A stretch of DNA of 64,000 nt from Casp-actino8 sp044355095 (lineage in GTDB: Bacteria; Actinomycetota; Acidimicrobiia; Acidimicrobiales; Ilumatobacteraceae), in NCBI GenBank assembly GCA_044355095.1, contig JBIKYT010000001.1, forward strand, positions 62,001 to 126,000, written 5' to 3'. Under the pieces are notes generated by a model. That model was not told where the DNA came from. It ran no database searches and saw only the letters and a list, made by a program, of their open reading frames with translations. Made by a program: the position numbers and the translations under genes. Positions 36,426 through 43,632 of this stretch are shown here, one piece after another (position 1 is the first letter of the stretch; the number at the start of each line of letters is the position of its first letter).

Positions 36426-36457
36426 GATCTGGAACGAATTGACATTCGTTCCAGATC
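36426..36457. terminator. Perfect 13-bp hairpin between convergent genes
   Basis: GATCTGGAACGAA and TTCGTTCCAGATC are perfect 13-bp arms with a 6-nt loop. It lies in the 153-nt gap between the convergent FKBP gene and zinc-finger gene, so a bidirectional terminator is the simplest reading. No T-tract follows on either side, as in many actinobacterial terminators; a protein-binding palindrome is possible. Confidence 0.55.
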
Positions 36458-36535
36458 AAAGTGTCATAACGGAGATTATAGGCGGAATATCTCAGCGAAA
36501 TGCAATGGTCGTCATCTAGAACTCGTCAGCCAGAA

Positions 36536-36919
36536 CTATTCAGGCTGGCTTGATGGCGTCAACGTTCGATCTCGTAATGGCCGAGCCGCATCCAAGATCC
36601 ATTCCATGGCTTCTTTCAAACTCGTGACTGTTGGCTTGCCAGCCTTCAACTCACGTTCGGTGTCATCAACTGCGCACGCCAAGACATACAAATCGTCGTA
36701 CAGCGAATCGATCTCTTGCCGGGCAACCACCAACTCGTCTTCACTGAGTTTGAGTTCTCGGGCTCGTTGGCGACCGACCCAATCCCATTGACGACAAGCC
36801 TGACTGCAGAAAACCCTTTTTCGACCGGCCCCTTTTTGCTCGGGCAAAACTCGGCGACACCAACGGCATCGCGGACCACTTTCGGCCCGCACCCGTACCC
36901 CTGTGTTTGATTTCGTCAT
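36536..36919 (-). CDS. Small zinc-finger protein of unknown function
   Basis: A 127-residue protein. The N-terminal part has CRWC (about residue 18-21) and FCSQACRQ about 22 residues later, a treble-clef-like Cys4 finger. A charged helical region (LSEDELVVARQEIDSLYDD) and a C-terminal helix follow. I do not recognise the family; the CxxC...FCSxxCR pattern occurs in RNA- and DNA-binding small proteins. The chosen ATG (36919) lies inside one copy of the repeated 18-bp palindrome. Confidence 0.6.
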   Translation of the reverse strand: MTKSNTGVRVRAESGPRCRWCRRVLPEQKGAGRKRVFCSQACRQWDWVGRQRARELKLSEDELVVARQEIDSLYDDLYVLACAVDDTERELKAGKPTVTSLKEAMEWILDAARPLRDRTLTPSSQPE

Positions 36920-36927
36920 GACGAAAT
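36910..36927. repeat. 18-bp perfect palindrome, copy 2 (over a start codon)
   Basis: A second exact copy of ATTTCGTCATGACGAAAT. The central CATG contains the start codon of the minus-strand zinc-finger gene, so a hairpin or bound protein here would cover translation or transcription initiation. Confidence 0.8.
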
Positions 36928-36996
36928 ACTCGCACATGAAGTCGGCAAATTTTGGGAATGAGTCACAAACTTTGGTGGAGGCGACAGACTCGTACC

Positions 36997-38082
36997 ATGA
37001 ATTCGCCTGAGAGTTTGCCTACTAGTTCGAGCTTGACTCCTCCCGCCCCCGATCGTCGCTTCGCTAGCGATAACAACGCCGCAGTCCATCCATTGGTTCT
37101 TGAGGCCATCGATCGCGCCAACCGCGGACATGCGGTTGCGTACGGCGACGATCCTTGGACCGCACAAGCCGAAGCCGATTTCAACGAGCTATTCGATCAA
37201 CAGGTGTCAACGTTGATGGTGTGGAACGGAACAGGGGCCAATGTGCTTGCACTCGCAACACTGCTCTCCCCCGCGGGGGCAGTTGTCTGTAGCGACGCCG
37301 CACATATCAACGTCGATGAGACCGGCGCTCCAGAACGAATTCTTGGTTCAAAGCTCATTGACCTCCCCTCAATCAACGGCAAGATCACACCCGACCAAGT
37401 TTTGAGTCTGCAACATTTCCTTGGTGTTGTTCATCATGTTCAGCCGAGTGTTCTGTCAATCACTCAAAGCACTGAATGGGGAACGTTTTATACGCCCAAT
37501 GAAATTGGGGCTTTGTGCGATGCCGCCCATTCAATGGGGATGAAGGTGCACCTTGACGGTGCGCGTATTGCGAATGCGACGGCTGCTCTTGGAGGCACAC
37601 AACAAGCGTTGAAGTCGTTCACGGTTGATGCGGGTGTGGACGTCATTTCTTTTGGTGGAGCCAAGAACGGAATGATGTATGGCGAAGCAGTCGTGTACCT
37701 CGACCCCGAGATGGCTCGCAGTGCACCATATGTCCGCAAGCAAGTCACTCAACTCCCGTCCAAGGTCCGCTTTATCTCGGCCCAGTTTTCGGCCCTCCTG
37801 ACTGACGATCTCTGGATCACGAATGCGCGTCATGCCAATTCAATGGCGGCCCTTCTGCACCAGCAGACCGTTGGACTGCCCGGCGTTCAACTGTCTTCAA
37901 CGCCCGAGGTCAACAGCATTTTCCCCATTCTGCCGGCCAGTCAAATTGAGCCGTTACGGGACTGGTCCTTTTTCTACGACTGGGATTCCCACCACCATCA
38001 GGTGCGCTGGATGGCGTCCTGGGATACCCAAGTGACCGACATCGATCAGTTCGTCGCCGGGGTCCGCCATTTTGTAAGTTAG
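36997..38082 (+). CDS. ltaE: Low-specificity L-threonine aldolase
   Basis: PLP-dependent beta-eliminating lyase of 361 residues, cleaving L-threonine or allo-threonine to glycine and acetaldehyde. Motifs: RFASDNNAAVHP (usual DNAAGVHP), YGDDPWT, NGTGANVLAL, HLDGARIANA and the PLP lysine in FGGAKNGMMYGE. The ATG at 36997 is preferred; the upstream in-frame extension begins in the divergent promoter and does not look homologous. It can supply glycine, linking to the gcv genes at 24-32 kb. Confidence 0.92.
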   Translation: MNSPESLPTSSSLTPPAPDRRFASDNNAAVHPLVLEAIDRANRGHAVAYGDDPWTAQAEADFNELFDQQVSTLMVWNGTGANVLALATLLSPAGAVVCSDAAHINVDETGAPERILGSKLIDLPSINGKITPDQVLSLQHFLGVVHHVQPSVLSITQSTEWGTFYTPNEIGALCDAAHSMGMKVHLDGARIANATAALGGTQQALKSFTVDAGVDVISFGGAKNGMMYGEAVVYLDPEMARSAPYVRKQVTQLPSKVRFISAQFSALLTDDLWITNARHANSMAALLHQQTVGLPGVQLSSTPEVNSIFPILPASQIEPLRDWSFFYDWDSHHHQVRWMASWDTQVTDIDQFVAGVRHFVS

Positions 38083-38108
38083 GTCTTTTTTCTTTGACAA
38101 GAATTTTT

Positions 38109-38138
38109 TTGACTCGATGGTTAATTCCATCTAGAGTC
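38109..38138 (+). promoter_or_regulatory. Candidate whiB promoter with embedded operator
   Basis: TTGACT (38109-38114) and TAGAGT (38132-38137) are separated by 17 nt, a good sigma-70-type spacing. The same stretch forms an inverted repeat: GACTCGATGG against CCATC-TA-GAGTC, so a repressor could bind between and over the -35 and -10 boxes. It lies 110 nt upstream of the whiB start. Confidence 0.5.
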
Positions 38139-38194
38139 GTCTCGTTGTCGGCAGTGAGACCTGCTTGCGACATGGGGAATACATCAAGGCAAGC

Positions 38195-38231
38195 AGCAAG
38201 TAGGCATGTAGCAAGTAGGTATGTAGCAAGT
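38195..38231 (+). repeat. 15-bp tandem repeat in the whiB leader
   Basis: AGCAAGTAGGCATGT is followed by AGCAAGTAGGTATGT and a partial third copy (AGCAAGT), just upstream of the whiB ribosome-binding site. One substitution separates the two full copies. It could be slipped-strand duplication or clustered binding sites. Confidence 0.75.
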
Positions 38232-38251
38232 TTTCACCACCAGGGGGTCGT

Positions 38252-38554
38252 GTGGCAGCTGTAGAAATCATCATCACCCGTCAACAGACGGACGACGTTT
38301 GGATGGACGCTGGAGCATGCCGCGGCATGACTCACCTCTTCTTTCCCACGACCGCGGAACGACCGCAAGCCCGTGAACGTCGCGAAGCTCTCGCCCGCAG
38401 CGTGTGCTCGGGTTGCACCGTTCAAGATGTTTGTCGTGATTTTGCTCGCGACAATCACGAGTACGGCCTGTGGGGTGGCGAAAGCGAAGACGAACGCCAC
38501 GAAGCCGGCTTCCGTTTGATTGCCCCCATCGGCATTCGAGCCAACGCCAGCTGA
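38252..38554 (+). CDS. WhiB-family iron-sulfur transcription regulator
   Basis: A 100-residue WhiB-like protein. The four cluster cysteines are Cys23, Cys52, Cys55 and Cys61 (CSGC...C), and the GLWGG turn at about residues 72-76 is intact. The C-terminal basic segment is weak (DERHEAGFRL) compared with WhiB1-type AT-hook regions. Start is GTG with AGGGGGT upstream. WhiB proteins bind sigma factor region 4 and respond to redox or nitric oxide; which paralogue this is cannot be told. The tandem repeat and inverted repeat upstream suggest dedicated regulation. Confidence 0.92.
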   Translation: MAAVEIIITRQQTDDVWMDAGACRGMTHLFFPTTAERPQARERREALARSVCSGCTVQDVCRDFARDNHEYGLWGGESEDERHEAGFRLIAPIGIRANAS

Positions 38555-38608
38555 CGATTTTCTTTCAACTGCCGTTCAACTGTCTCGCCCGAGTGAGACA
38601 ATGAGTCA

Positions 38609-39697
38609 ATGAGTCAGTCCGAATATCGTCAGGCCCTTGCTGCCGCTTGGTCAGATTTCGGAGACCCTCGAGTCATCGTCGACGTTGAAGACACCAGTCC
38701 ACGAGTCTCAACGAATACCGTCTTTCGCGTCCACCTTGATGACGCTTCTCATGTTTATGCCAAGGTGTCGAATTACGGGTCGTATTTTCTTTTTGCCGAA
38801 GATCACGATCGTTTGTTTCGTTGCACGCAGTTACTTCAGGGAACTCGCTTTGAAAATTTCTTGGCGCCGGTCTTAGCAAAGTCGACTCAGCCCAGCCCAG
38901 AACCATTCGCTGCAGAGAGACCCTTCACTTGGTACGACGGCAACTTGTGGGTTGCTTTTTATGGCGAGGCAGCAAAACGCGATATGTTGCCCCCTCAATT
39001 GAGTAGTGAGCAATCGCGTTGTCTAGCTCACGAGATCGCTTATTTTCATCGAGCGTGTGATGAGATTGCAACCGAGATTCCAGCTACATCGAACAGCATT
39101 AAGGCCGATGCAATTCATCTCTTGGATCTTCTCTCAAGTCCGTTCGCTCCAAGGAATTTCTCCCTTCCTCCCGAACACATCGGTGTACTCCATAAGCACA
39201 CGCATGACTTTCTATTAGAGCTTGAGAATATTCGTTACGACTCTTGGAAACGTATTCCCATTTTGGTTGATTGGAATCTCGGTAATTTCTCGATTGACAA
39301 TCACGGCTCGTCAACTCAACCGTTCACCTTGTTCTCACGTTGGGACTACGACTGGTTCCGTGTTGAGTCACGACTGCTTGACTTTTACTTTTTATCCCGA
39401 GTCTCATCGGCGACTGGCGATCGAACTCAGTGGTCGTACTCCCCTCACACTTTGGTTGAACCGCAGTTTGTGGAATTCATTCGGGCCTATCACCAGATTT
39501 TTCCGTTAACTGAATCCGATATTCGATTTCTTCCCGAGGCATATCGCTTTTTTATTTTGAACTATGTCGTACGCGAAGGCGCGCGATTCTTTCGCCCAGA
39601 TTTGTGCACCAAATTTCGAAGTGACGCGGCGCGTTCATACTTGCCCGCGATCGACCGCCTCGATCTCACCCCACTCCTACGGGCTATTTCGTCATGA
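38609..39697 (+). CDS. Divergent aminoglycoside-phosphotransferase-fold protein
   Basis: A 362-residue protein with the kinase-like architecture of the APH/homoserine kinase II superfamily. The place of the catalytic HGDxxxxN loop is taken by LVDWNLGNFSID (about residue 214), keeping Asp and Asn but not His-Gly, and the later metal-binding aspartate may be in SRWDYDWFRVESRLLDFYF. The N-lobe is short. Reduced or altered kinase activity is possible. Codes alone on its operon side; its TGA stop lies in the centre of the third 18-bp palindrome. Confidence 0.65.
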   Translation: MSQSEYRQALAAAWSDFGDPRVIVDVEDTSPRVSTNTVFRVHLDDASHVYAKVSNYGSYFLFAEDHDRLFRCTQLLQGTRFENFLAPVLAKSTQPSPEPFAAERPFTWYDGNLWVAFYGEAAKRDMLPPQLSSEQSRCLAHEIAYFHRACDEIATEIPATSNSIKADAIHLLDLLSSPFAPRNFSLPPEHIGVLHKHTHDFLLELENIRYDSWKRIPILVDWNLGNFSIDNHGSSTQPFTLFSRWDYDWFRVESRLLDFYFLSRVSSATGDRTQWSYSPHTLVEPQFVEFIRAYHQIFPLTESDIRFLPEAYRFFILNYVVREGARFFRPDLCTKFRSDAARSYLPAIDRLDLTPLLRAISS

Positions 39698-39708
39698 CGA
39701 AATAGCCC
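39681..39708. repeat. 28-bp perfect palindrome containing the 18-bp core, copy 3
   Basis: The 18-bp core ATTTCGTCATGACGAAAT (39686-39703) is extended by five paired bases on each side (GGGCT / AGCCC). Its centre overlaps the TGA stop of the kinase-like gene. As RNA it would fold into a strong hairpin, so it could also end transcription, although no T-tract follows. Confidence 0.8.
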
Positions 39709-39773
39709 CATGCAACAACTCTCCGGCAAGCTAGTGCAGTGTTTGTCTCTGTACGGCATGGTTCACTAGTGAC

Positions 39774-40661
39774 ATGGCAAATGGCTCGCACGCATACGAA
39801 GTTGTGGTTCTCGGCAGCAGCAACCTTGACCTCGTCGCCTCGGTCGAACGGCTCCCCGCCCCTGGTGAAACAGTTCTCGGAACAAATTACGCCGAACATG
39901 CCGGTGGAAAAGGTCTGAACCAAGCAGTCGCCAGTCGACGAGCGGGCGCCGACACCGCTTTTATTACTTGTCTCGGAACCGACGCCGCTGGTGAAACCTT
40001 GCATCGACTCATGACCTCTGAGGGAATCGCCGCTTATGTCACCGATCACCAAGGTCCGACGGGGCGTGCTCTGATTTCAGTTGACGAACAAGGCGAGAAC
40101 TCCATCGTCGTCGTTCCAGGTGCCAACGCCGCTCTATCCATCAGCGTCGTCGATGCTCACCGCGATGTGATTAGTCGGGCCGGAGTTTTGTTATGCCAAC
40201 TTGAAGTTCCCGTTGACGCAGTTGAGGCTGCTCTCGCCATTGCCAAAGTTGGTGGGGCCCGAACAATTCTGAACCCCGCACCAGCAGCCCAACTCAATCG
40301 TTCAGTTCTGCAGTTATGTGATGTCATCATGCCCAACCAACATGAAGTGGCATTACTCGGCGGAGCAACATCACTTCTTGAATCGGGTGTCTCCATAGTT
40401 GTCATTACGCTCGGCGCTCGCGGAATCAAAATAGTGACCAAAGATGGCGAACTTCAGATACCGCCATTTGCAGTACGAGCAATCGACACGACTGGTGCCG
40501 GTGATGCAGCGTGTGGTGCCTTGGCTACTGCTCTTGCCCATGGTGCAGATATCACAACTGCGGCCCGTCGAGCCTCTGCAGCCGGCGCTCTTGCAGCAAC
40601 GAAAAAGGGTGCAGTGCCTTCGTTGCCGACTCAACAAGACATCGACACTCTCGTCAATTAA
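39774..40661 (+). CDS. rbsK: Ribokinase (PfkB family)
   Basis: PfkB-family sugar kinase, 295 residues. N-terminal substrate signature GSSNLDLVASVERLP and AGGKGLNQAVASRRAGA, C-terminal catalytic signature DTTGAGDAACGALA with the base aspartate in GAGD; the usual GAGDAF is GAGDAA here. Ribokinase phosphorylates D-ribose at O5 and would feed tkt/tal encoded at 12-15 kb. Other pentose or nucleoside substrates cannot be excluded. It stands alone, with prmA convergent. Confidence 0.85.
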   Translation: MANGSHAYEVVVLGSSNLDLVASVERLPAPGETVLGTNYAEHAGGKGLNQAVASRRAGADTAFITCLGTDAAGETLHRLMTSEGIAAYVTDHQGPTGRALISVDEQGENSIVVVPGANAALSISVVDAHRDVISRAGVLLCQLEVPVDAVEAALAIAKVGGARTILNPAPAAQLNRSVLQLCDVIMPNQHEVALLGGATSLLESGVSIVVITLGARGIKIVTKDGELQIPPFAVRAIDTTGAGDAACGALATALAHGADITTAARRASAAGALAATKKGAVPSLPTQQDIDTLVN

Positions 40662-40694
40662 TACAGCAACGGCATCAATACAGAAACTACAGAG

Positions 40695-41543
40695 TCAAAT
40701 TCTGCGAAATGCCACAGCAGCCCATCCGCCATGTTCAATTCGATCAAACTCGTGAAGTGGTTCTAGTGCCTTGGCAACATGCTCGTAATGTTCAGCAAGC
40801 ACGCCACTAATGATCAACACTCCATCGAGTCTGGTCAGCCTCTTGAGTTCACCACTCAACTCAATAAGTGCCGGCGCCAGAATATTGGCGACCACAATGT
40901 TGGCTGGAAAGCCAATGACTGCAACGGGTTCAGTCGTAACTGACCATCGATCACTCACTTGATTGAGTCGGGCATTCTCCTGAGAAACCGGAACACAGGA
41001 CGGATTGATATCCATACCAATCGCTCGAGATGCTCCCATTCGCAGTGCACCAATACCGAGTACGCCACTTCCGCAGCCAACGTCAATCAGCACATCATCA
41101 GACTTCAAGTATTTCTCAATCATTAACAGACTGCTCATTGTCGTTGGATGATCACCCATGCCAAATGTGCTGGCAGGTTCAATTGAAATCACCATTGCCT
41201 GATTGGGGTCGGGCAAAGATGCGACCGCTTCGGCAACTTCCTGTTCAGCGCACCATACGGGGGCAATGACGATTCGTCGACCGATAACTGTTGGCTGCGC
41301 AAATTCACGCCAAGTATTCGCCACTGTTTCATTGACAGTTGTCGTTGACCAATCCAAAACAACGGGCAAAGAATTCATTGCTTGATTAACGACTTCAACG
41401 TCGTCACCGAGTGAAGTTTGCAAACGCACTACCCGGTTGGGATCCCAGTGCTCTTCAATCGCCACCACACCAAGTGACCACAAAAGGTCACTGACGAATT
41501 CAACCTCAGTTGGCGTTGTGCGAATTACTACCGAAAGCGTCAT
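40695..41543 (-). CDS. prmA: Ribosomal protein L11 methyltransferase
   Basis: SAM-dependent methyltransferase of 282 residues. The PrmA signature is TFGMGDHPTTMSSL (family form AFGTGxHxTT), followed by the SAM-binding DVGCGSGVLGIGALRMGA and the NPPY-like VVANILAPALIEL. It trimethylates ribosomal protein L11. The ATG at 41543 is preferred over one 18 nt upstream. It lies 18 nt downstream of the gamma carbonic anhydrase gene. Its start codon overlaps a partial copy of the repeated palindrome. Confidence 0.9.
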   Translation of the reverse strand: MTLSVVIRTTPTEVEFVSDLLWSLGVVAIEEHWDPNRVVRLQTSLGDDVEVVNQAMNSLPVVLDWSTTTVNETVANTWREFAQPTVIGRRIVIAPVWCAEQEVAEAVASLPDPNQAMVISIEPASTFGMGDHPTTMSSLLMIEKYLKSDDVLIDVGCGSGVLGIGALRMGASRAIGMDINPSCVPVSQENARLNQVSDRWSVTTEPVAVIGFPANIVVANILAPALIELSGELKRLTRLDGVLIISGVLAEHYEHVAKALEPLHEFDRIEHGGWAAVAFRRI

Positions 41544-41551
41544 GACGAAAT
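41535..41551. repeat. Partial copy of the 18-bp palindrome over the prmA start
   Basis: The half-site TGACGAAAT is exact and the central 10 bp CGTCATGACG are palindromic, but the other outer arm is altered (AAAGCGTCA in place of ATTTCGTCA). The start codon of prmA sits in the central CATG, as in copy 2. Confidence 0.5.
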
Positions 41552-41561
41552 TACCGATCAC

Positions 41562-42080
41562 TCAGTCGAGTCGACGGAGCTGTTCTTTGTACATCTTGGC
41601 TCGCGCCACATAAGAAGCTGCACCCAACTGAATGTCGGCTGCTCGCGCCTTATCTAATTTGATTGTTGCTGGCGCGCCGACAGCCAATGCGCCACTCGGA
41701 ACTTCTAAACCGTTTAAGACCACCGAGTTGGCCCCGACGACTGCACCCGTACGGACAACGACTCGATGCAAAACGATTGAACCATTGCCGATGAGCGAAC
41801 CGTCTTCGATCGTGCAACCTTCAAGATGCACAATGTGGCCAATCACGCAATCGTTGCCCACAATTGTTGGAAAGACGTGAGTGGTGTGAAGCACTGAACC
41901 ATCTTGAATTGAAGTGCGCTCACCGATGATGATGTCACCGTCATCACCGCGCAACACTGCTCCAGGCCAAATTGAACTCTGGGCCCCGATTGTCACTGAA
42001 CCAATAATCACGGCTTCAGGATGGATATAGGCATCAGGATGAATCGTTGGGGTGCGGTCACCCAGGGCGTAAATCGGCAC
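41562..42080 (-). CDS. Gamma-carbonic anhydrase family hexapeptide protein
   Basis: Left-handed beta-helix protein of 172 residues with hexapeptide repeats (TIHPDAYIHPEAVIIGS, SIWPGAVLRGDDGD, RTSIQDGSVLHT). It is related to PaaY, YrdA and gamma carbonic anhydrases. In the second metal-ligand region the family motif GHxxxxHG is GHIVHLEG, so the histidine is shifted and a glutamate occupies the usual spot, as in some PaaY-like sequences. Carbonic anhydrase activity is therefore uncertain. First gene of a pair with prmA. Confidence 0.85.
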   Translation of the reverse strand: MPIYALGDRTPTIHPDAYIHPEAVIIGSVTIGAQSSIWPGAVLRGDDGDIIIGERTSIQDGSVLHTTHVFPTIVGNDCVIGHIVHLEGCTIEDGSLIGNGSIVLHRVVVRTGAVVGANSVVLNGLEVPSGALAVGAPATIKLDKARAADIQLGAASYVARAKMYKEQLRRLD

Positions 42081-42120
42081 TTGGTGAAATTACCAGCACA
42101 ACTTCGGTTCACGCGGACAT

Positions 42121-42140
42121 GAACGCACCGATGTGCGTTC
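42121..42140. promoter_or_regulatory. Perfect hairpin or operator in a divergent promoter
   Basis: GAACGCAC and GTGCGTTC form perfect 8-bp arms with a 4-nt loop, in the 78-nt region between the gamma carbonic anhydrase gene and the basic repeat protein gene. It starts 19 nt before the ATG at 42159, so either an operator or a translational hairpin is possible. Confidence 0.5.
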
Positions 42141-42158
42141 CCGATAGGGTTGGCAACC

Positions 42159-43598
42159 ATGTCCCGCAGGATTGAAATCGAGTTAACAAGTTCACGCCCC
42201 GATGGGACCTGGACCTGGCGCGCCGCAGGTGCCCGCGAGCCCAAGGGAGTTCTTGACGGAACCCTCTTATCGCAGGGATCAAAGCCCGGAGATGTTGTCA
42301 AAGCCGAAGCAGACTTCGACATTGACGGAATCACGATCGTCAGCATCACCCAAGGCCGCGTCAAAGTTGACAAAGTTGAAAAAATCACGCTCGTCGGAAA
42401 CGACAAGCCCTTTGAAGCGGTGACTCAACAACTCGCCAAGAAAGATCGTGGCGACCGTCGCGATCGCGGTGATCGTCGTGATCGTCCCGCACGTGGTGAC
42501 CGTCCCGCTCGCGGCGATGGCGCTGGCCGAGACAATGATCGTCGTCCTCGTCGCGATAACGCTGCTGGTGCCGACAAGCCCCGCGGACCGCGTCGTCCCC
42601 ATTTCGAGACTCCCCCCGAATTGCCCCAGCGTCCCAAAGCCAAGCGTTTAAAGGCTGGTTCAACCAATCGCAAAGCAGTGTTGTCTGAGCTTCCCGAAGA
42701 TCAGCGTCCCATTGCCGAACTGGCGCTGCAAGGTATGCAGACCGTTCGTCAGCGTCTCAAAGACGCCAACGCTGCCCTTGCCGCCGAAGGTAAGCCAACC
42801 ATGCCCGAGCAAAGCGTCTTGCAGATGGCCGAGAATCTTCTCCCCCGTCTTCGCGTCGCCGATTGGCTCGACCGCGCCGAAGCCGCTCGTAAAGATCTGG
42901 CCGAACTTGACTTGCGCGATCTTCGCAGCGTTGTTGCTGCGGCCAACGACCCGGTGATTGAACGAGCCGAAAACTGTCGTGAACTCGTCGCCGAATTGCG
43001 GGCTGGGCTCACTGCCCGCGCCGATCAGGAACAGCAGAATTGGCTCGAAGATATTGATGCTGCGCTTGGCGTCGGACGTATTGTTCGTGCGCTCAAGTTG
43101 GCGGGTCAACCGCCGAAGGCCGGAGCCATCTTCCCCGACGAACTCGGACGTCGACTAGCTGAAGCCACTTCGCAAAGCCTCGTGGCTGACGCTTTGGCCG
43201 ATCGTTGGATTGCAGTTCTTGAAGCAGTCGCCTTCGCTCCCATCCGCGCTCAGGTGACCGTCACCTCAAAGCCTGAGACAATTACTCCCGATTTGGCCAA
43301 GACCGTTGAACGTCTGGGCGCATTACTGCCCCAGATCGCAGCCAGCCTTGGTATTGCTGTTGCCTCGACAAATCATGCTCCGAAGCCTTTGCGTGCGGTT
43401 CGCCCGCCCGCCAAGAAGTTGCCTCCAAAGCCACCGACTGCTCCCAAGGCTGCGCCCGCAGCAACCGAAGTCGCCGTTGAAGCAATCGCCGAAGTAGCCG
43501 TCGAAATAGCTGTCGAAGCAATCGTTGAAGCAGTGGAATCTGCGCCCGAAGTCGTCGAGACACCGGCCGTCGAGACCCCATCTACTGACGAGGGTTAG
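42159..43598 (+). CDS. Large basic/disordered protein with RGD-RDR repeats
   Basis: A 479-residue protein of unknown family. Residues 1-75 form a beta-rich domain (RRIEIELTSSRPDGTWTW, GDVVKAEADFDIDG) resembling a small OB or SH3-like fold. Residues about 90-150 are a low-complexity region of repeated RGD/RDR units with strong positive charge, typical of RNA-binding proteins. The middle (about 165-390) is helical and charged. The C-terminal 70 residues are Pro/Ala/Glu-Val-rich repeats. I cannot assign a function; RNA binding is inferred from composition only. The start at 42159 is preferred to a TTG 9 nt upstream. Confidence 0.6.
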   Translation: MSRRIEIELTSSRPDGTWTWRAAGAREPKGVLDGTLLSQGSKPGDVVKAEADFDIDGITIVSITQGRVKVDKVEKITLVGNDKPFEAVTQQLAKKDRGDRRDRGDRRDRPARGDRPARGDGAGRDNDRRPRRDNAAGADKPRGPRRPHFETPPELPQRPKAKRLKAGSTNRKAVLSELPEDQRPIAELALQGMQTVRQRLKDANAALAAEGKPTMPEQSVLQMAENLLPRLRVADWLDRAEAARKDLAELDLRDLRSVVAAANDPVIERAENCRELVAELRAGLTARADQEQQNWLEDIDAALGVGRIVRALKLAGQPPKAGAIFPDELGRRLAEATSQSLVADALADRWIAVLEAVAFAPIRAQVTVTSKPETITPDLAKTVERLGALLPQIAASLGIAVASTNHAPKPLRAVRPPAKKLPPKPPTAPKAAPAATEVAVEAIAEVAVEIAVEAIVEAVESAPEVVETPAVETPSTDEG

Positions 43599-43632
43599 TC
43601 CTGAGCGGCTGTGTGCCGCTACGGTCAAAGGT

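Noticed and set aside
42385..42673. Arg- and Asp/His-rich minus-strand open frames opposite the RGD repeat
   Set aside because: They arise from the repetitive composition of the plus-strand gene and have no start signals.
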